A model generated the notes under the pieces. That model worked only from the letters and a program-made list of their open reading frames with translations, was not told where the DNA came from and ran no database searches. DNA of 64,000 bases from Oceanidesulfovibrio indonesiensis (lineage in GTDB: Bacteria; Desulfobacterota; Desulfovibrionia; Desulfovibrionales; Desulfovibrionaceae). Position numbers and translations under genes: made by a program. The stretch is from positions 20,254-84,253 of the forward strand of contig NZ_QMIE01000018.1 in NCBI RefSeq assembly GCF_007625075.1, given 5' to 3'. This document shows positions 26,575 to 35,661 of this stretch, in pieces; the first letter of the stretch is position 1, and each line of letters starts with the position of its first letter.

Positions 26575-27174
26575 GTGGCTCGCGCAATCATCGTGACTGT
26601 TCTGATGGTGATCGGCCTCGCCCTGCCCTCGGCTTTCGCCCATGCCCAGCCGGAGGCCGCGGCATCCGTGTGGAGCGAGGCGCGATGGTCGCCCTATGTA
26701 TGCGGCGCCGGAATCGGCGTGGTCTGCTGGTTGGCGTTCCTGTTCTCGCATTCGGGCATCGGCGCGTCCGGCGCTTTCGCCCAGACGGCCGGCATGATCG
26801 AGGCGGCCATACGCGGCAGGGACCGGGTGTGGAACAGAAAATTCTACTCCGAAACCGGCCCGGGCGTGGATTGGCTCTGGATGCTCGTGGCGGGCGTGGT
26901 CGTGGGGTCGGTCGCCTCGTCGGCCATGTCCGGCAGCTTCGCGTGGGTGCTGATTCCAGAGATGTGGGAAAGCGCTTTCGGGCCGTCCGTGCTGCCGCGC
27001 ATCGCCACGGCGTTTGCCGGCGGCATGCTTCTGGGATTCGGTGCGCGCATGGCCGGCGGCTGCACCAGCGGCCACGGCATCAGCGGGGCGTTGCAGCTCG
27101 TGGTGTCCAGCTGGGTGGCCGCGGCGTGCTTTTTCATCGGCGGCGTGGTCACCGCCCATCTCATCTACCCGTAA
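26575..27174 (+). CDS. YeeE/YedE family transporter, first half
   Basis: A 199-residue membrane protein of the YeeE/YedE (DUF395) family, some members of which import thiosulfate through conserved cysteines. The hallmark ARMAGGCTSGHGISG lies in the C-terminal half. An N-terminal hydrophobic stretch (IIVTVLMVIGLALPSAFAHAQ) could be a signal peptide or first helix, with about four further membrane helices. The GTG at 26575, two bases after the previous stop, is chosen because GGAGGA precedes it by six bases. It pairs with the next gene; together they make the two halves found fused in larger YeeE proteins. Confidence 0.83.
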   Translation: MARAIIVTVLMVIGLALPSAFAHAQPEAAASVWSEARWSPYVCGAGIGVVCWLAFLFSHSGIGASGAFAQTAGMIEAAIRGRDRVWNRKFYSETGPGVDWLWMLVAGVVVGSVASSAMSGSFAWVLIPEMWESAFGPSVLPRIATAFAGGMLLGFGARMAGGCTSGHGISGALQLVVSSWVAAACFFIGGVVTAHLIYP

Positions 27175-27185
27175 GGATGCAGACG

Positions 27186-27743
27186 ATGCTTCAAGCAATA
27201 TGGAACAACAGACCGCTCCAGCTCGCGCTCGGCTTCCTCATGGGCATTTCTTTCGGATTCTTCCTGAACCGCGCCGGCGTGGACCGCTACGAGGTCATCC
27301 TCGGCCAGTTGCTGCTTACGGATTTCACTGTGCTCAAGGTCATGGGTTCGGCTGTGGTGGTTGGCATGGCGGGCTTTATCGTCATGCACCGCCTGGGCTG
27401 GGTGGAGTACCAGAAGACGCACGGCTCATTGGGCGCCACCGTTCCGGGCGGGCTGCTCTTCGGGGTGGGATTCGGCCTGCTTGGCTACTGCCCGGGAACA
27501 ATGGCCGCGGCCCTGGGCCATGGCGCCTTGGACGCACTGGTGGGCGGGGTGCCGGGCATACTGCTGGGGTCCTGGCTCTACGTGATAAGCCAGCCTGTCT
27601 GGAAACGCACTGTCGAGCACATCTTGCCGTTTGGGGACGTTACGTTCGACGAACTCTTTGGTGTGGCCCGCTGGAAGGCGGCGCTGGGATGCGTGGTCCT
27701 GTTCGCAGCGCTGTTCGGCGCTCTGGAACTGGCTGGCTACTGA
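27186..27743 (+). CDS. YeeE/YedE family transporter, second half
   Basis: A 185-residue membrane protein with about five helices. The conserved cysteine motif of the family is GVGFGLLGYCPGTMAAALG. It starts 11 bases after the previous gene; ATG at 27186 has AAGGA eight bases upstream, and an alternative in-frame ATG lies three codons earlier. With the first half and the MBL-rhodanese protein it forms a sulfur-uptake operon. Thiosulfate, sulfide or persulfide are all possible cargoes. Confidence 0.83.
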   Translation: MLQAIWNNRPLQLALGFLMGISFGFFLNRAGVDRYEVILGQLLLTDFTVLKVMGSAVVVGMAGFIVMHRLGWVEYQKTHGSLGATVPGGLLFGVGFGLLGYCPGTMAAALGHGALDALVGGVPGILLGSWLYVISQPVWKRTVEHILPFGDVTFDELFGVARWKAALGCVVLFAALFGALELAGY

Positions 27744-27761
27744 GGAGGCGTCCGAAAAACT

Positions 27762-27800
27762 TCCGGGGGCTGAGGCAACACTGTTGACCCGGCCCCCGGA
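27762..27800. terminator. Hairpin between convergent genes
   Basis: TCCGGGGGC and GCCCCCGGA are perfect nine-base arms around a 21-base loop, between the YeeE gene and the convergent His-rich gene. No clear T-run follows on the plus strand, so terminator function is tentative. Confidence 0.4.
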
Positions 27801-27866
27801 GCAGAAATCAGGGGGAGTGTTCCTGGCAGGGAGAGGGGCGCGCTCCCTCGATGAATCAACCCCAAA

Positions 27867-28301
27867 TCAGTGGCAGCAACCGCCGCCGTGCCCATCGCCG
27901 CCGGGCTTGTGCTTGCCGAGGTCGTCGTGGTGATGGTGGTGGTGCTCCGGTGAATCGCCGATGATGTAGGCGTCGCAAAGGAAGCGCTTCGTGTAGCGCT
28001 GGTTGATATTGAAGATGAAACGCAGGAAGAGCAGTACGAAGTCTTTCTCGTCGACATCCGGGAATGGGTTCTTTGGGATGGAAGTCATGCCGGCGAGGTT
28101 GTTCACGAGTTCGTCGTACGCCGCGTCGTCCGTGTTGAGCGCCTCTTCGTAGCTCTTGAATGTCGAGTACTTCTCGATGACTGCGGAGAAGAACAGGTGT
28201 GCTTCCTCCATATCCAGGGGAATGCGCGTGCCGCCTGCCTCGATGAAGTAGTGGTCCTTGTCCTCGGCCACGGTTTTTTCAAAGTCGTAGATCACGATCA
28301 T
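27867..28301 (-). CDS. Small unknown protein with histidine/cysteine-rich C-terminal tail
   Basis: A 144-residue protein I cannot place in a family. The body (1-115) is soluble, mixed helical and acidic, beginning MIVIYDFEKTVAEDKDHYFI. The tail from about residue 119 holds six consecutive His after a Glu, then further His and Gly, and ends GGGCCH, a typical metal-binding extension such as that of nickel or zinc chaperones. The ATG has AGAGGA upstream; the open frame continues upstream without support. It sits between a convergent sulfur-transport operon and the MsrAB gene on its own strand, about 215 bases away. A role in metal storage, delivery or sensing is only inferred. Confidence 0.7.
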   Translation of the reverse strand: MIVIYDFEKTVAEDKDHYFIEAGGTRIPLDMEEAHLFFSAVIEKYSTFKSYEEALNTDDAAYDELVNNLAGMTSIPKNPFPDVDEKDFVLLFLRFIFNINQRYTKRFLCDAYIIGDSPEHHHHHHDDLGKHKPGGDGHGGGCCH

Positions 28302-28516
28302 GGTGTTGTCCTCTGTGTGGCTTGTATGCGCGTCGGTGTGCGCACAGCAATAATCTTCCGGAACGCAGCAGGAGCGTCTGCGTTGCGCCCGTGTAAGATC
28401 GTGTTGATATTCCTGTATGTTGCGTAGCAAGCAAAGTTGTGCGGCAAGCAATAGCAGGAAGCCGGCCGTCTGGAAAGGCCGTGGCGCCGGCCGGACCCAT
28501 GAATCCGGATGCATCG

Positions 28517-29689
28517 CTACTCGAAGAGTACGAGGTACTCGCCGTATCCCTCCTCTTCAAGCCTGCTTTTTGGTATGAAACGGAGGGCCGCCGAGTTCAT
28601 GCAGTAGCGCAGGCCCGTGGGCGGGGGGCCGTCCGTGAAGACGTGGCCCAGGTGCGAGTCCGCGTATCTGGAACGCACTTCGGTACGCGTCATGAACAGG
28701 GAGCGGTCCTCGCGTTCCACGATGTATTCGGGGTCGATGGGCTTGGTGAAGCTGGGCCACCCGGTGCCGGAGTCGAACTTGTCCGTGGACGAGAAGAGGG
28801 GTTCTCCGGACACGACATCTACGTAGATGCCCTCGCGCTTTTCGTCGTGGTACTCGTTCTTGAAGGCCGGCTCGGTGCCGTCTTTCTGGGTGACGCGGTA
28901 CTGCATGTCTGTCAGGCGCTTTTTGAGTTCCTGGTCCGCAGGCTTCGCGTAGCTCTCCCATTCCGTAGCGCCGGGAGGAGTGGGGTTGGGTGTGGTGTCT
29001 GCAGAAAATTGCTCCCTGCTCGTGTTCTCGGACGGGTTGTCCGGAGTGGTGTCCACGTCGTGGTTTTCCCACGTGTCGTCCAGGAACCTGTCGCGGCCGG
29101 AGCCGTATCTGTAGAGGTGGTAGCGGATGCTGTGTTGCTTGTAGTAGTCCTGGTGGTAGGGTTCGGCCTCGTAGAATGTCGTCAGCGGCAGGATTTCCGT
29201 GACGATCGGCTTATTGAAGACGCCCGAATTCTCCAGAACCTGTTTCGACTCCTCGGCGATGCGCTTCTGCTCCTCGTCGTGGTAGAAAATGGCGGACGTG
29301 TACTGCATGCCGCGATCCACGAAGGAACCGCCTGCGTCCGTGGGGTCCACTGTGTGCCAGAAATGGTCCACAAGGTCGGCGTAGCTGATTTTTTTCGGGT
29401 CGTAGAGGACGCGGACCGCTTCCCGGTGGCTCGTGTTGCCGGAGGCGACCTGGTCGTAGCTGGGACTGGCTTCCTCGCCGCCGGCATAGCCGGAGATCAC
29501 TTCCTGCACGCCGTCGAGTTTTTCGAAGTCCGCTTCCACACACCAGAAGCAACCGCCGGCAAAGGTTGCCTGGGCCTGACCATGAGTTTTCTGAGAGGGG
29601 TTTGCGTCCATTGTGGAATCCTGTGCCGCGGCCCATTCTGGAGCAAGCAGAACGACAACGGCGAGAAAAAGTGGGGGAAGAATGCGCAT
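28517..29689 (-). CDS. msrAB: Exported bifunctional methionine sulfoxide reductase MsrA-MsrB
   Basis: A 390-residue fusion that repairs both S- and R-methionine sulfoxide. A signal peptide (1-22, ending WAAAQ) sends it to the periplasm. MsrA comes first, with Cys47 in GGCFWCVE; a linker rich in Asp, Asn, Pro and Thr (about 205-245) separates it from MsrB, whose catalytic Cys363 lies in [11 protein letters not shown]. The zinc-binding CxxC pairs of many MsrB proteins are not evident, so this is a metal-free form. It fits with the exported peroxiredoxin as a periplasmic oxidative-stress defence. Confidence 0.93.
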   Translation of the reverse strand: MRILPPLFLAVVVLLAPEWAAAQDSTMDANPSQKTHGQAQATFAGGCFWCVEADFEKLDGVQEVISGYAGGEEASPSYDQVASGNTSHREAVRVLYDPKKISYADLVDHFWHTVDPTDAGGSFVDRGMQYTSAIFYHDEEQKRIAEESKQVLENSGVFNKPIVTEILPLTTFYEAEPYHQDYYKQHSIRYHLYRYGSGRDRFLDDTWENHDVDTTPDNPSENTSREQFSADTTPNPTPPGATEWESYAKPADQELKKRLTDMQYRVTQKDGTEPAFKNEYHDEKREGIYVDVVSGEPLFSSTDKFDSGTGWPSFTKPIDPEYIVEREDRSLFMTRTEVRSRYADSHLGHVFTDGPPPTGLRYCMNSAALRFIPKSRLEEEGYGEYLVLFE

Positions 29690-29905
29690 GGCATCTCCGG
29701 GGTAAGAGACTATGGGTATTCTCTCACACTATGCTGTTGCGTGCTCGGCACGTCAAGCACAGGTGGAACGACAGGGAGGGAACGCGGAAAAAGTCAGGGC
29801 ATTGCCGCCGGCGCGTTGCCAGAAAGGCGTGCGGGCGTGTATGCTGTGTGCCTTGATTCCCGTCAGTTTGGCAGGACACAATCTTGACCGAAAACGAGGT
29901 GGCCC

Positions 29906-30796
29906 GTGCAGAAACAATGTGCATTCATGGTTGCGATCTGTGTTTTCTGCGTTCTGGCGTTCATGCCTCTAAACGCGTCCGCCCAGACGCAGGCTGTGGG
30001 CGAATATGCCCGGCCGGGGCAGGATTGCGCGGACCAGTGGGTGCTTGCCGGCGCCGGGGCAGGCGAGCCGCTGCCTGCCGTCTCCGAGCTGACACATGGA
30101 TTCTCCGGCGGCGCGCTGGAGAGGCCTTTATGCCTGGTTGCGGTGGTTGCGCCGGGCGGCGTGTACCTCGACCAGACGTTTTTCGCTGTGGCTGGCGCGC
30201 CGGCCGGATCGATACTGCATGACTTGCATCGGCCTTTCGTCTCCGGCCATATTCCCATTGCCGAATGCTGGCCGGCCACGCTGGGCTTCGACGACCTCAA
30301 CGACGACGGGATTCCGGACATTGTCATGATGCTGGAATGTCAGGATCGCAACCTGCAGGTATACGCACGACCCAACACCGTCTACCTGAGCCGGAGTCAG
30401 GACGGGGGCGCGCGTTGGGAGCAGGATGCGCGGATAAACGAGGAGATTTCTCTGTTCACCTCGTACAACGAATTGGTGATGGGCGCGCGGGCGCTTCTCG
30501 TCGTGGAGCCGGCAACCTCATCGCAGCAGGACCGGGGCGTACAACCTGGCCAGACGGTCGCCCTGCGCGCGATGGTGCGGAGTTGCGATGCAGGGGACGG
30601 CGTGGTCGTCTGCACCGTGGTGTTCGCGGACGGCTCCATCCGCCGGATATCCATGCGGGCCGATCCCGGTCTGGTTCGTGGCCGGCTGGGAACGCCCGAA
30701 CCGCAGGACCTGGCCGGACGCGAGGTCGTGGTGGAGGGCGAGGTGGACGCACGCGGCGAGCTGGTGCGCGTCCAATCCATGCGGCTTGTGGAGTAG
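29906..30796 (+). CDS. Exported protein of unknown function
   Basis: A 296-residue protein with a signal peptide (about 1-26, ending NASAQ). A short calcium-loop-like segment, DDLNDDGIPDIV, resembles FG-GAP/VCBS repeats and lies mid-protein (about residue 130). The C-terminal part repeats beta-rich stretches (VALRAMVRS, VVCTVVF, REVVVEGEVDARGELVRV), which look like an OB-fold or similar. GTG is used as start, after GAGG. The SRPBCC gene follows two bases after the stop, implying co-transcription. No family is recognised. Confidence 0.65.
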   Translation: MQKQCAFMVAICVFCVLAFMPLNASAQTQAVGEYARPGQDCADQWVLAGAGAGEPLPAVSELTHGFSGGALERPLCLVAVVAPGGVYLDQTFFAVAGAPAGSILHDLHRPFVSGHIPIAECWPATLGFDDLNDDGIPDIVMMLECQDRNLQVYARPNTVYLSRSQDGGARWEQDARINEEISLFTSYNELVMGARALLVVEPATSSQQDRGVQPGQTVALRAMVRSCDAGDGVVVCTVVFADGSIRRISMRADPGLVRGRLGTPEPQDLAGREVVVEGEVDARGELVRVQSMRLVE

Positions 30797-30798
30797 CC

Positions 30799-31299
30799 AT
30801 GCTGCACAGCCTCTCGCGGGTGCAACTGCTGACCGGCCGCCTCGGTTCCCTGGAGGAAGCGTGGTCCTTTTTTTCCGATCCGTGCAATCTCGCCGCGATC
30901 ACCCCGCCGTGGCTGGCGTTCACGGTGACGTGCGATCCCGAGCCCATGTATGCCGGGCAGATTATCACCTACACGATCGCGCCGTTTCCCGGCCTGCCGG
31001 GTCTGGCCCGGCTGCGCGCATCATGGGTCACCGAGATCACGCACGTACGCGGGCCGGGGGATGTCGGGCCTGACGCCCCGCTGTTCTTCGTGGACGAGCA
31101 ACGGCTCGGACCCTACAGATTCTGGCACCACCAGCATCGCTTCACCGTCGAGGGGCACGGCGTGCGCATGGAGGATGAGGTCCGCTATGCGTTGCCGTAT
31201 GGTCCGCTGGGAGATCTCGCGCACCGGCTCATGGTGCGCCGCCGTCTGGAGGAAATATTCGATTACCGTCGAGCGACCCTTGCGAAGCTCATGGGTTGA
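30799..31299 (+). CDS. SRPBCC-fold protein
   Basis: A 166-residue protein resembling the SRPBCC (START/polyketide cyclase-like) ligand-binding fold, in particular the group annotated as cell-division inhibitor or ligand-binding SRPBCC. The features are SLEEAWSFFSDPCNLAAITPPW near the N-terminus, a central W-x-T-E-I-T strand, FVDEQRLGPYRFWHHQHRF and the closing helix RRLEEIFDYRRATL. The start is two bases after the upstream exported protein. Ligand and role are unknown. Confidence 0.75.
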   Translation: MLHSLSRVQLLTGRLGSLEEAWSFFSDPCNLAAITPPWLAFTVTCDPEPMYAGQIITYTIAPFPGLPGLARLRASWVTEITHVRGPGDVGPDAPLFFVDEQRLGPYRFWHHQHRFTVEGHGVRMEDEVRYALPYGPLGDLAHRLMVRRRLEEIFDYRRATLAKLMG

Positions 31300-31398
31300 T
31301 CAAAGCCGAACGCCGGATTTGCCCTGTGGTGCAGGATGGGCCATGATGCACCATGGTATTAGCAACGAACAGAAACACGCAATCCGGAGCAATACGCC

Positions 31399-31752
31399 AT
31401 GGCACATAGGGAACGCCGGTGCCACCTGGTCGGCTGGTGGGTTTTCGTGGGCTCGGCGGCCTGTTTCATCATAACAGGTGTCCGCAGTGGCGACACGCTG
31501 ACCATAATCGGAGGCGTCCTGTTTTTGCTGGGCTGTCTCATTTTCCTGTATCCCATGGCGTACCGCCCGAAGGTTTGTGAGGCTGAGGGCGAAGCTGCAT
31601 CTGTGGACCGGGCAGGCGTTTCCGTACACCACGTTCCGTCCTCCGACGAGAAGGATATGACCTGGCAGGATGCCCCGGTCTGTTGTGAATGCGGGCAGGG
31701 AGCTTCGGAGGCGCCGAGAAATGGCCCTGGCGCGCGGAATCGGGAAGCGTAG
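31399..31752 (+). CDS. Small two-helix membrane protein, hypothetical
   Basis: A 117-residue protein with two hydrophobic helices (VGWWVFVGSAACFIITG and IGGVLFLLGCLIFLYPMAY) and a hydrophilic C-terminal tail containing a CCECG cluster. The ribosome site is weak. Codon use and the membrane pattern favour a real gene, but no family is recognised and no partner is obvious. Confidence 0.5.
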   Translation: MAHRERRCHLVGWWVFVGSAACFIITGVRSGDTLTIIGGVLFLLGCLIFLYPMAYRPKVCEAEGEAASVDRAGVSVHHVPSSDEKDMTWQDAPVCCECGQGASEAPRNGPGARNREA

Positions 31753-31757
31753 GTATG

Positions 31758-31891
31758 ACTGGGAGCAGATATTACTAGGAGCAAGAAGTTTAAAACATCT
31801 TGCTCCCGCGGCTTTCGCCGCGTGGCCCCGCCTGGAGCGTGGCCGCTCTCATAACTGGGGCGCGACAATGCAAGAATTTTCTGCTCCCAGT
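31758..31891. repeat. Nested inverted-repeat element
   Basis: Outer arms ACTGGGAGCAGA (31758-31769) and TCTGCTCCCAGT (31880-31891) are perfect 12-base inverted repeats. Inside lie GGAGCAAGA (31778-31786) facing TCTTGCTCC (31798-31806), and a small hairpin GCGGC-TTTC-GCCGC (31808-31821). It fills the gap between two small hypothetical genes. It might be a miniature mobile or REP-like element, or a structured RNA. Confidence 0.55.
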
Positions 31892-32016
31892 AATAATTAC
31901 TGCGTTGTTGCCCTCAGTGAAAACTGGATTGTATTCGGCCAGGGGAACAGTGTAGAAAAAGGAGCGTTGCCGACCAGACCTATCTGCGAATGAAAGGTGC
32001 GGCAGCGGAGCGCGAT

Positions 32017-32238
32017 ATGACCAAGAAAGGCACGGTCCTTCAGTTCAGGACCGTCAAGAACGCTTCCGGGGAAATGGCCCCGTGCAGCCACAAACGCATT
32101 ACCGTATACAAGCGGGAGCGTTACGTACTGTGCGATGTGTGCGGCGCCATGCTCGACCCCATCGAGGTGCTCGCGGACATCGTACAGGGGTGCGGCGCCG
32201 GGTATGCTCCGCGCGAGCCGGATCCCGGCGACTGGTGA
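32017..32238 (+). CDS. Small zinc-ribbon-like protein, hypothetical
   Basis: A 73-residue protein with APCSHKR and, 15 residues later, LCDVCGAML, giving a possible Cys/His plus CxxC zinc ribbon. The C-terminus holds a further Cys and an acidic tail. ATG at 32017 is preferred because GGAG lies six bases upstream; an in-frame ATG at 31990 lacks this. It lies about 70 bases ahead of malate synthase on the same strand. Function unknown. Confidence 0.55.
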   Translation: MTKKGTVLQFRTVKNASGEMAPCSHKRITVYKRERYVLCDVCGAMLDPIEVLADIVQGCGAGYAPREPDPGDW

Positions 32239-32310
32239 CGGTGGCGGCGCTTCATGGCGTTGTTGCATGGTCGAGTTGTACGAAAGCAGTGCAAGAACAG
32301 GAGGACAGGC

Positions 32311-34497
32311 ATGGAATATGTTCGGGCTGGAGGCTTACAGGCTGCCGAGCCGATCAAGAAGTTCGTGGACGAAGCGTCTGCAAAGGCGGGTCTGGAAGCG
32401 GATCGTTTCTGGTCGGCGCTTGAAGGGATCACCCGCGACCTGGCCTCGCGCAACGCCGCGCTGCTGGGAAAGCGGGCCGAACTCCAGGTGAAGATAGACG
32501 CCTTCCACCGCGAGCATCGCGGCCAGAACCACAGGCACGAGGAATACAAGCGATTCCTCTACGATATCGGTTATATCCAGCCCGAAGGCGAGCCTTTTCA
32601 GATTTCCACCACCGGGGTCGATCCCGAGATATGCTCGGTGGCCGGACCGCAACTCGTGGTGCCGGTGACCAACGCGCGCTATGTGCTCAACGCGGCCAAC
32701 GCTCGCTGGGGCAGCCTCTACGATGCGCTCTACGGCTCGGACGTCATTCCGGAAAGTCCGGGCCAGGAGAAGTCCGGACCCTACAATCCGGCGCGCGGCA
32801 GGGTCGTCATGGAACGCGCCGGCGAGTTCCTGGACCAGGCCTTTCCCCTGGCCGAAGGCAGCCACCAGAACGCCGTTCGCTACAGCCTCGCCGAGGAAGG
32901 CGACGCGCATGTCCTGCGCGTGGAGCTCGATGGCGGCGTCGAGACCGGTCTGAAACAGCCGGCGCAGTTTGCCGGCTACGGTGGTGATGAAGAAGACCCT
33001 GCGGCAATACTGCTCGAAAACCACGGCCTGCACGTCGAACTGGCCATCGACCGCGAAGACCCTGTGGGCAAGGACCATCCGGCAGGCGTGCGCGATGTGG
33101 TGGTGGAGGCGGCCCTGACCACCATCCTCGACCTTGAGGACTCCGTGGCCGTGGTGGACGCCAACGATAAGGCTCTGGCCTACCGCAATATTTTCGGCCT
33201 GCTCCGCGGGGACCTGGAAGCGAAATTCCAGAAAGGCGGAAAGACCCTGACCCGCACCCTGGCGGGCGACCGGCGCTACACCGCGCCGGACGGCACGGCC
33301 AAGGTGTTGTCCGGCCGCAGCATGCTGCTCATCCGCAACACGGCCATGCACATGGATACCGACATTGTCCTGGATTCCGACGGCAAGCCCGTTCCGGAAG
33401 GCTTCCTGGACGCAGTGGCCTCCGGGTTGTTCGCGCTGCTCGATCGCTCCGACGCCGGCGGCTACAACAACTCCCGCAACGGCAGCATTTATGTCGTCAA
33501 GCCCAAGATGCACGGGCCCGAGGAAGTCGCCTTCACCTGCGAAGTCTTCGGCCGGGTGGAGCAGGCGCTTGGGCTGGAGCCCAAAACCATGAAGATCGGC
33601 GTGATGGACGAGGAGCGCCGCACCACCGTGAATCTCAAGGAGTGCATCCGCGCGGCGCAGGACCGCATCATATTCATCAACACCGGCTTCCTGGACCGCA
33701 CGGGCGACGAGATTCACACGGACATGGAAGCCGGACCGGTGCTGCGCAAAGGCGACATGAAGAACGCCCGCTGGATGACCTCTTACGAGGACTGGAACGT
33801 GGACATCGGTCTGGAGGCCGGGTTCTCCGGAAAGGCCCAGATAGGCAAGGGCATGTGGGCCAAGCCGGACGAGCTGCGCGAGATGGTGGAGACGAAGATG
33901 GCCCATCCGCAGGCCGGCGCGAACTGCGCTTGGGTGCCTTCGCCCACGGCTGCAACGCTGCACGCCCTGCATTACCATCAGGTGGACGTGTTCGCGCGGC
34001 AAACGGAGTTGGCCGGCAAACGCCGCGCCAACCTGGATGACCTGCTCTCCCTGCCGGTCATGATCATGTCCTTGCCCAAGCCCCATGAGGTGCAGCAGGA
34101 ACTGGACAACAACGTCCAGTCCATCCTGGGGTACGTGTCCCGTTGGGTGGAGCAGGGCATCGGCTGCTCCAAGGTGCCGGATATCCACGACACCGGCCTC
34201 ATGGAAGACCGCGCCACGCTGCGCATCTCAAGCCAGCACATAGCCAACTGGTTGCACCACGGCGTGTGCGACAAGGAGCAGGTGGTGGAGACCATGAAGC
34301 GCATGGCCAGAGTCGTGGACGAGCAGAACGCCGGAGACCCTGCCTACAAGCCCATGGCCGCGAACTTCGACGGCAGCGTGGCCTTCCAGGCGGCGCTGGA
34401 GCTCGTGCTCAAGGGCCGCGCCCAGGAAAACGGCTACACCGAACCGATTCTGCACAGACGCCGTCGCGAGGCCAAGCAGAAGTTCGGCATGCAATAG
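32311..34497 (+). CDS. glcB: Malate synthase G
   Basis: A 728-residue monomeric malate synthase that condenses glyoxylate with acetyl-CoA to malate in the glyoxylate or glycolate pathway. It has the G-isoform layout: an N-terminal helical clasp, an inserted beta domain, the TIM barrel with [23 protein letters not shown]-type and [19 protein letters not shown] segments, and the C-terminal [21 protein letters not shown] region bearing the catalytic Asp. The start at 32311 follows CAGGAGGACAGG. No isocitrate lyase is nearby. The acetyl-CoA synthetase 1.2 kb further on could supply its substrate. Confidence 0.95.
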   Translation: MEYVRAGGLQAAEPIKKFVDEASAKAGLEADRFWSALEGITRDLASRNAALLGKRAELQVKIDAFHREHRGQNHRHEEYKRFLYDIGYIQPEGEPFQISTTGVDPEICSVAGPQLVVPVTNARYVLNAANARWGSLYDALYGSDVIPESPGQEKSGPYNPARGRVVMERAGEFLDQAFPLAEGSHQNAVRYSLAEEGDAHVLRVELDGGVETGLKQPAQFAGYGGDEEDPAAILLENHGLHVELAIDREDPVGKDHPAGVRDVVVEAALTTILDLEDSVAVVDANDKALAYRNIFGLLRGDLEAKFQKGGKTLTRTLAGDRRYTAPDGTAKVLSGRSMLLIRNTAMHMDTDIVLDSDGKPVPEGFLDAVASGLFALLDRSDAGGYNNSRNGSIYVVKPKMHGPEEVAFTCEVFGRVEQALGLEPKTMKIGVMDEERRTTVNLKECIRAAQDRIIFINTGFLDRTGDEIHTDMEAGPVLRKGDMKNARWMTSYEDWNVDIGLEAGFSGKAQIGKGMWAKPDELREMVETKMAHPQAGANCAWVPSPTAATLHALHYHQVDVFARQTELAGKRRANLDDLLSLPVMIMSLPKPHEVQQELDNNVQSILGYVSRWVEQGIGCSKVPDIHDTGLMEDRATLRISSQHIANWLHHGVCDKEQVVETMKRMARVVDEQNAGDPAYKPMAANFDGSVAFQAALELVLKGRAQENGYTEPILHRRRREAKQKFGMQ

Positions 34498-34518
34498 TGT
34501 CCAGATAGTTGGACTAGG

Positions 34519-34548
34519 GGGCGGGTTCGGTCAGGCCCGCCCTTGCCC
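34519..34548 (+). terminator. Terminator-like hairpin after malate synthase
   Basis: GGGCGGG (34519-34525) pairs with CCCGCCC (34536-34542) around a ten-base loop, followed within ten bases by TTTT. Confidence 0.55.
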
Positions 34549-34657
34549 TTTTATGGGCTCTCGCTGCCACGCGGCGAATACCGCAAAAGTCTGAACGCAA
34601 CAACCGTATGCGCCCGGCGTATGCGCCCGGCAACAAAGAAGCTTCAAGCGAGTATTC

Positions 34658-35425
34658 ATGGATCAACGCTCATTCGATCTGTTTTTGGAGGTGCACCGCG
34701 GACTGCCGCGCCAGGCACCCGGTAGCAGGTCCTCCACGCAACGCGCTCTGGAGCTTGCCGGCGCGTTGCCCGCCTGCCCGAAAGTGCTGGATCTTGGTTG
34801 CGGCCCTGGTGCGCAGAGTCTGGACCTGGCCCGTGAAACCGGGGGTGTGGTGACATGTGTGGACAACCTCGGCCCGTTTCTGGGCGAGCTCGCCGTGCGC
34901 GCTGCCGGAGCGGGGCTTGCCGAGCGGATCGAGCCCGTTCTCGGGGACATGGCAGCGCTGCCGGACTCCGTAGCGCCAGGATCATACGATCTCGTATGGT
35001 CCGAGGGCGCGATCTACAACATGGGGTTCGATGCCGGGCTCTCGGCCTGGAAGCGCTACCTGGCGCCTGGCGGGGTGCTGGCCGTTTCGGATCTGTGCTG
35101 GCTGGTGGACGAGGAGTCGATCCCGGAACCGGCGCGGGCGTTCTGGACAGAGAACTACCCGGCCATGCGCACGGCGCTGGCGAACCGGGACGCCATGGAG
35201 GCCGCCGGCTTCGAGGTGCTCGGCGACTTCACACTGCCGCCTGAGGATTGGTGGGCCAACTACTACACGCCACTGCTGGAGAACCTCGCCGGGTTCGAGG
35301 CCAAGTACGCAGGCGATGAGGCCGCTCGCGCCGTTGCGGCCGCAGAACGCGCGGAGATCGAGCTGTTTCGCGAGCATGGCGAGGCCTACGGCTATGTGTT
35401 CTACGTGGGCAGACTGCCGCGTTGA
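34658..35425 (+). CDS. Class I SAM-dependent methyltransferase
   Basis: A 255-residue methyltransferase. The SAM-binding motif I is VLDLGCGPGAQSLDLA, motif II is VVTCVDNLGP, and the acidic loop GDMAALPDSVAPGSYDLVWSEGAIY follows, with the post-motif strand LAPGGVLAVSDLCW. A UbiE-like small-molecule methyltransferase is likely, but the substrate cannot be predicted. It has no operon partner: a terminator-like hairpin precedes it and acsA faces it. Confidence 0.85.
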   Translation: MDQRSFDLFLEVHRGLPRQAPGSRSSTQRALELAGALPACPKVLDLGCGPGAQSLDLARETGGVVTCVDNLGPFLGELAVRAAGAGLAERIEPVLGDMAALPDSVAPGSYDLVWSEGAIYNMGFDAGLSAWKRYLAPGGVLAVSDLCWLVDEESIPEPARAFWTENYPAMRTALANRDAMEAAGFEVLGDFTLPPEDWWANYYTPLLENLAGFEAKYAGDEAARAVAAAERAEIELFREHGEAYGYVFYVGRLPR

Positions 35426-35613
35426 GTCCACAACAGCGGACACGAAGGCCGGACTTCACGGTATCTCGAAAGTCCAGAATAGTGGACAAGGCGAGCGCGT
35501 GTCGTCTTCGACAGGCAGGTGGGAAGAAGAGACATTTCGCGGCTCTCCATACTGTTTGAGTGCAAGGCGCGAAGAAGATCAAAGCCGAAGGGTAGTTCCT
35601 GCGCGTGAGGCCT

Positions 35614-35661
35614 GATCTTGTTGACGCAACACAGCAAACGAACGTTTTCAGCAGCCTGCTA
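35614..35661 (-). repeat. Dispersed 3'-end repeat, copy C (after acsA)
   Basis: Read on the minus strand it begins at the acsA stop codon, TAGCAGGCTGCTGAAAACG, and continues TTTGCTGTGTTGCGTC to AAGATC. Similar to copies at 44422 and 53008. Confidence 0.55.

Noticed and set aside
32335..34188. 617-codon open frame opposite malate synthase
   Set aside because: It mirrors glcB and has no ribosome site or domain; the sense strand encodes a complete known enzyme.
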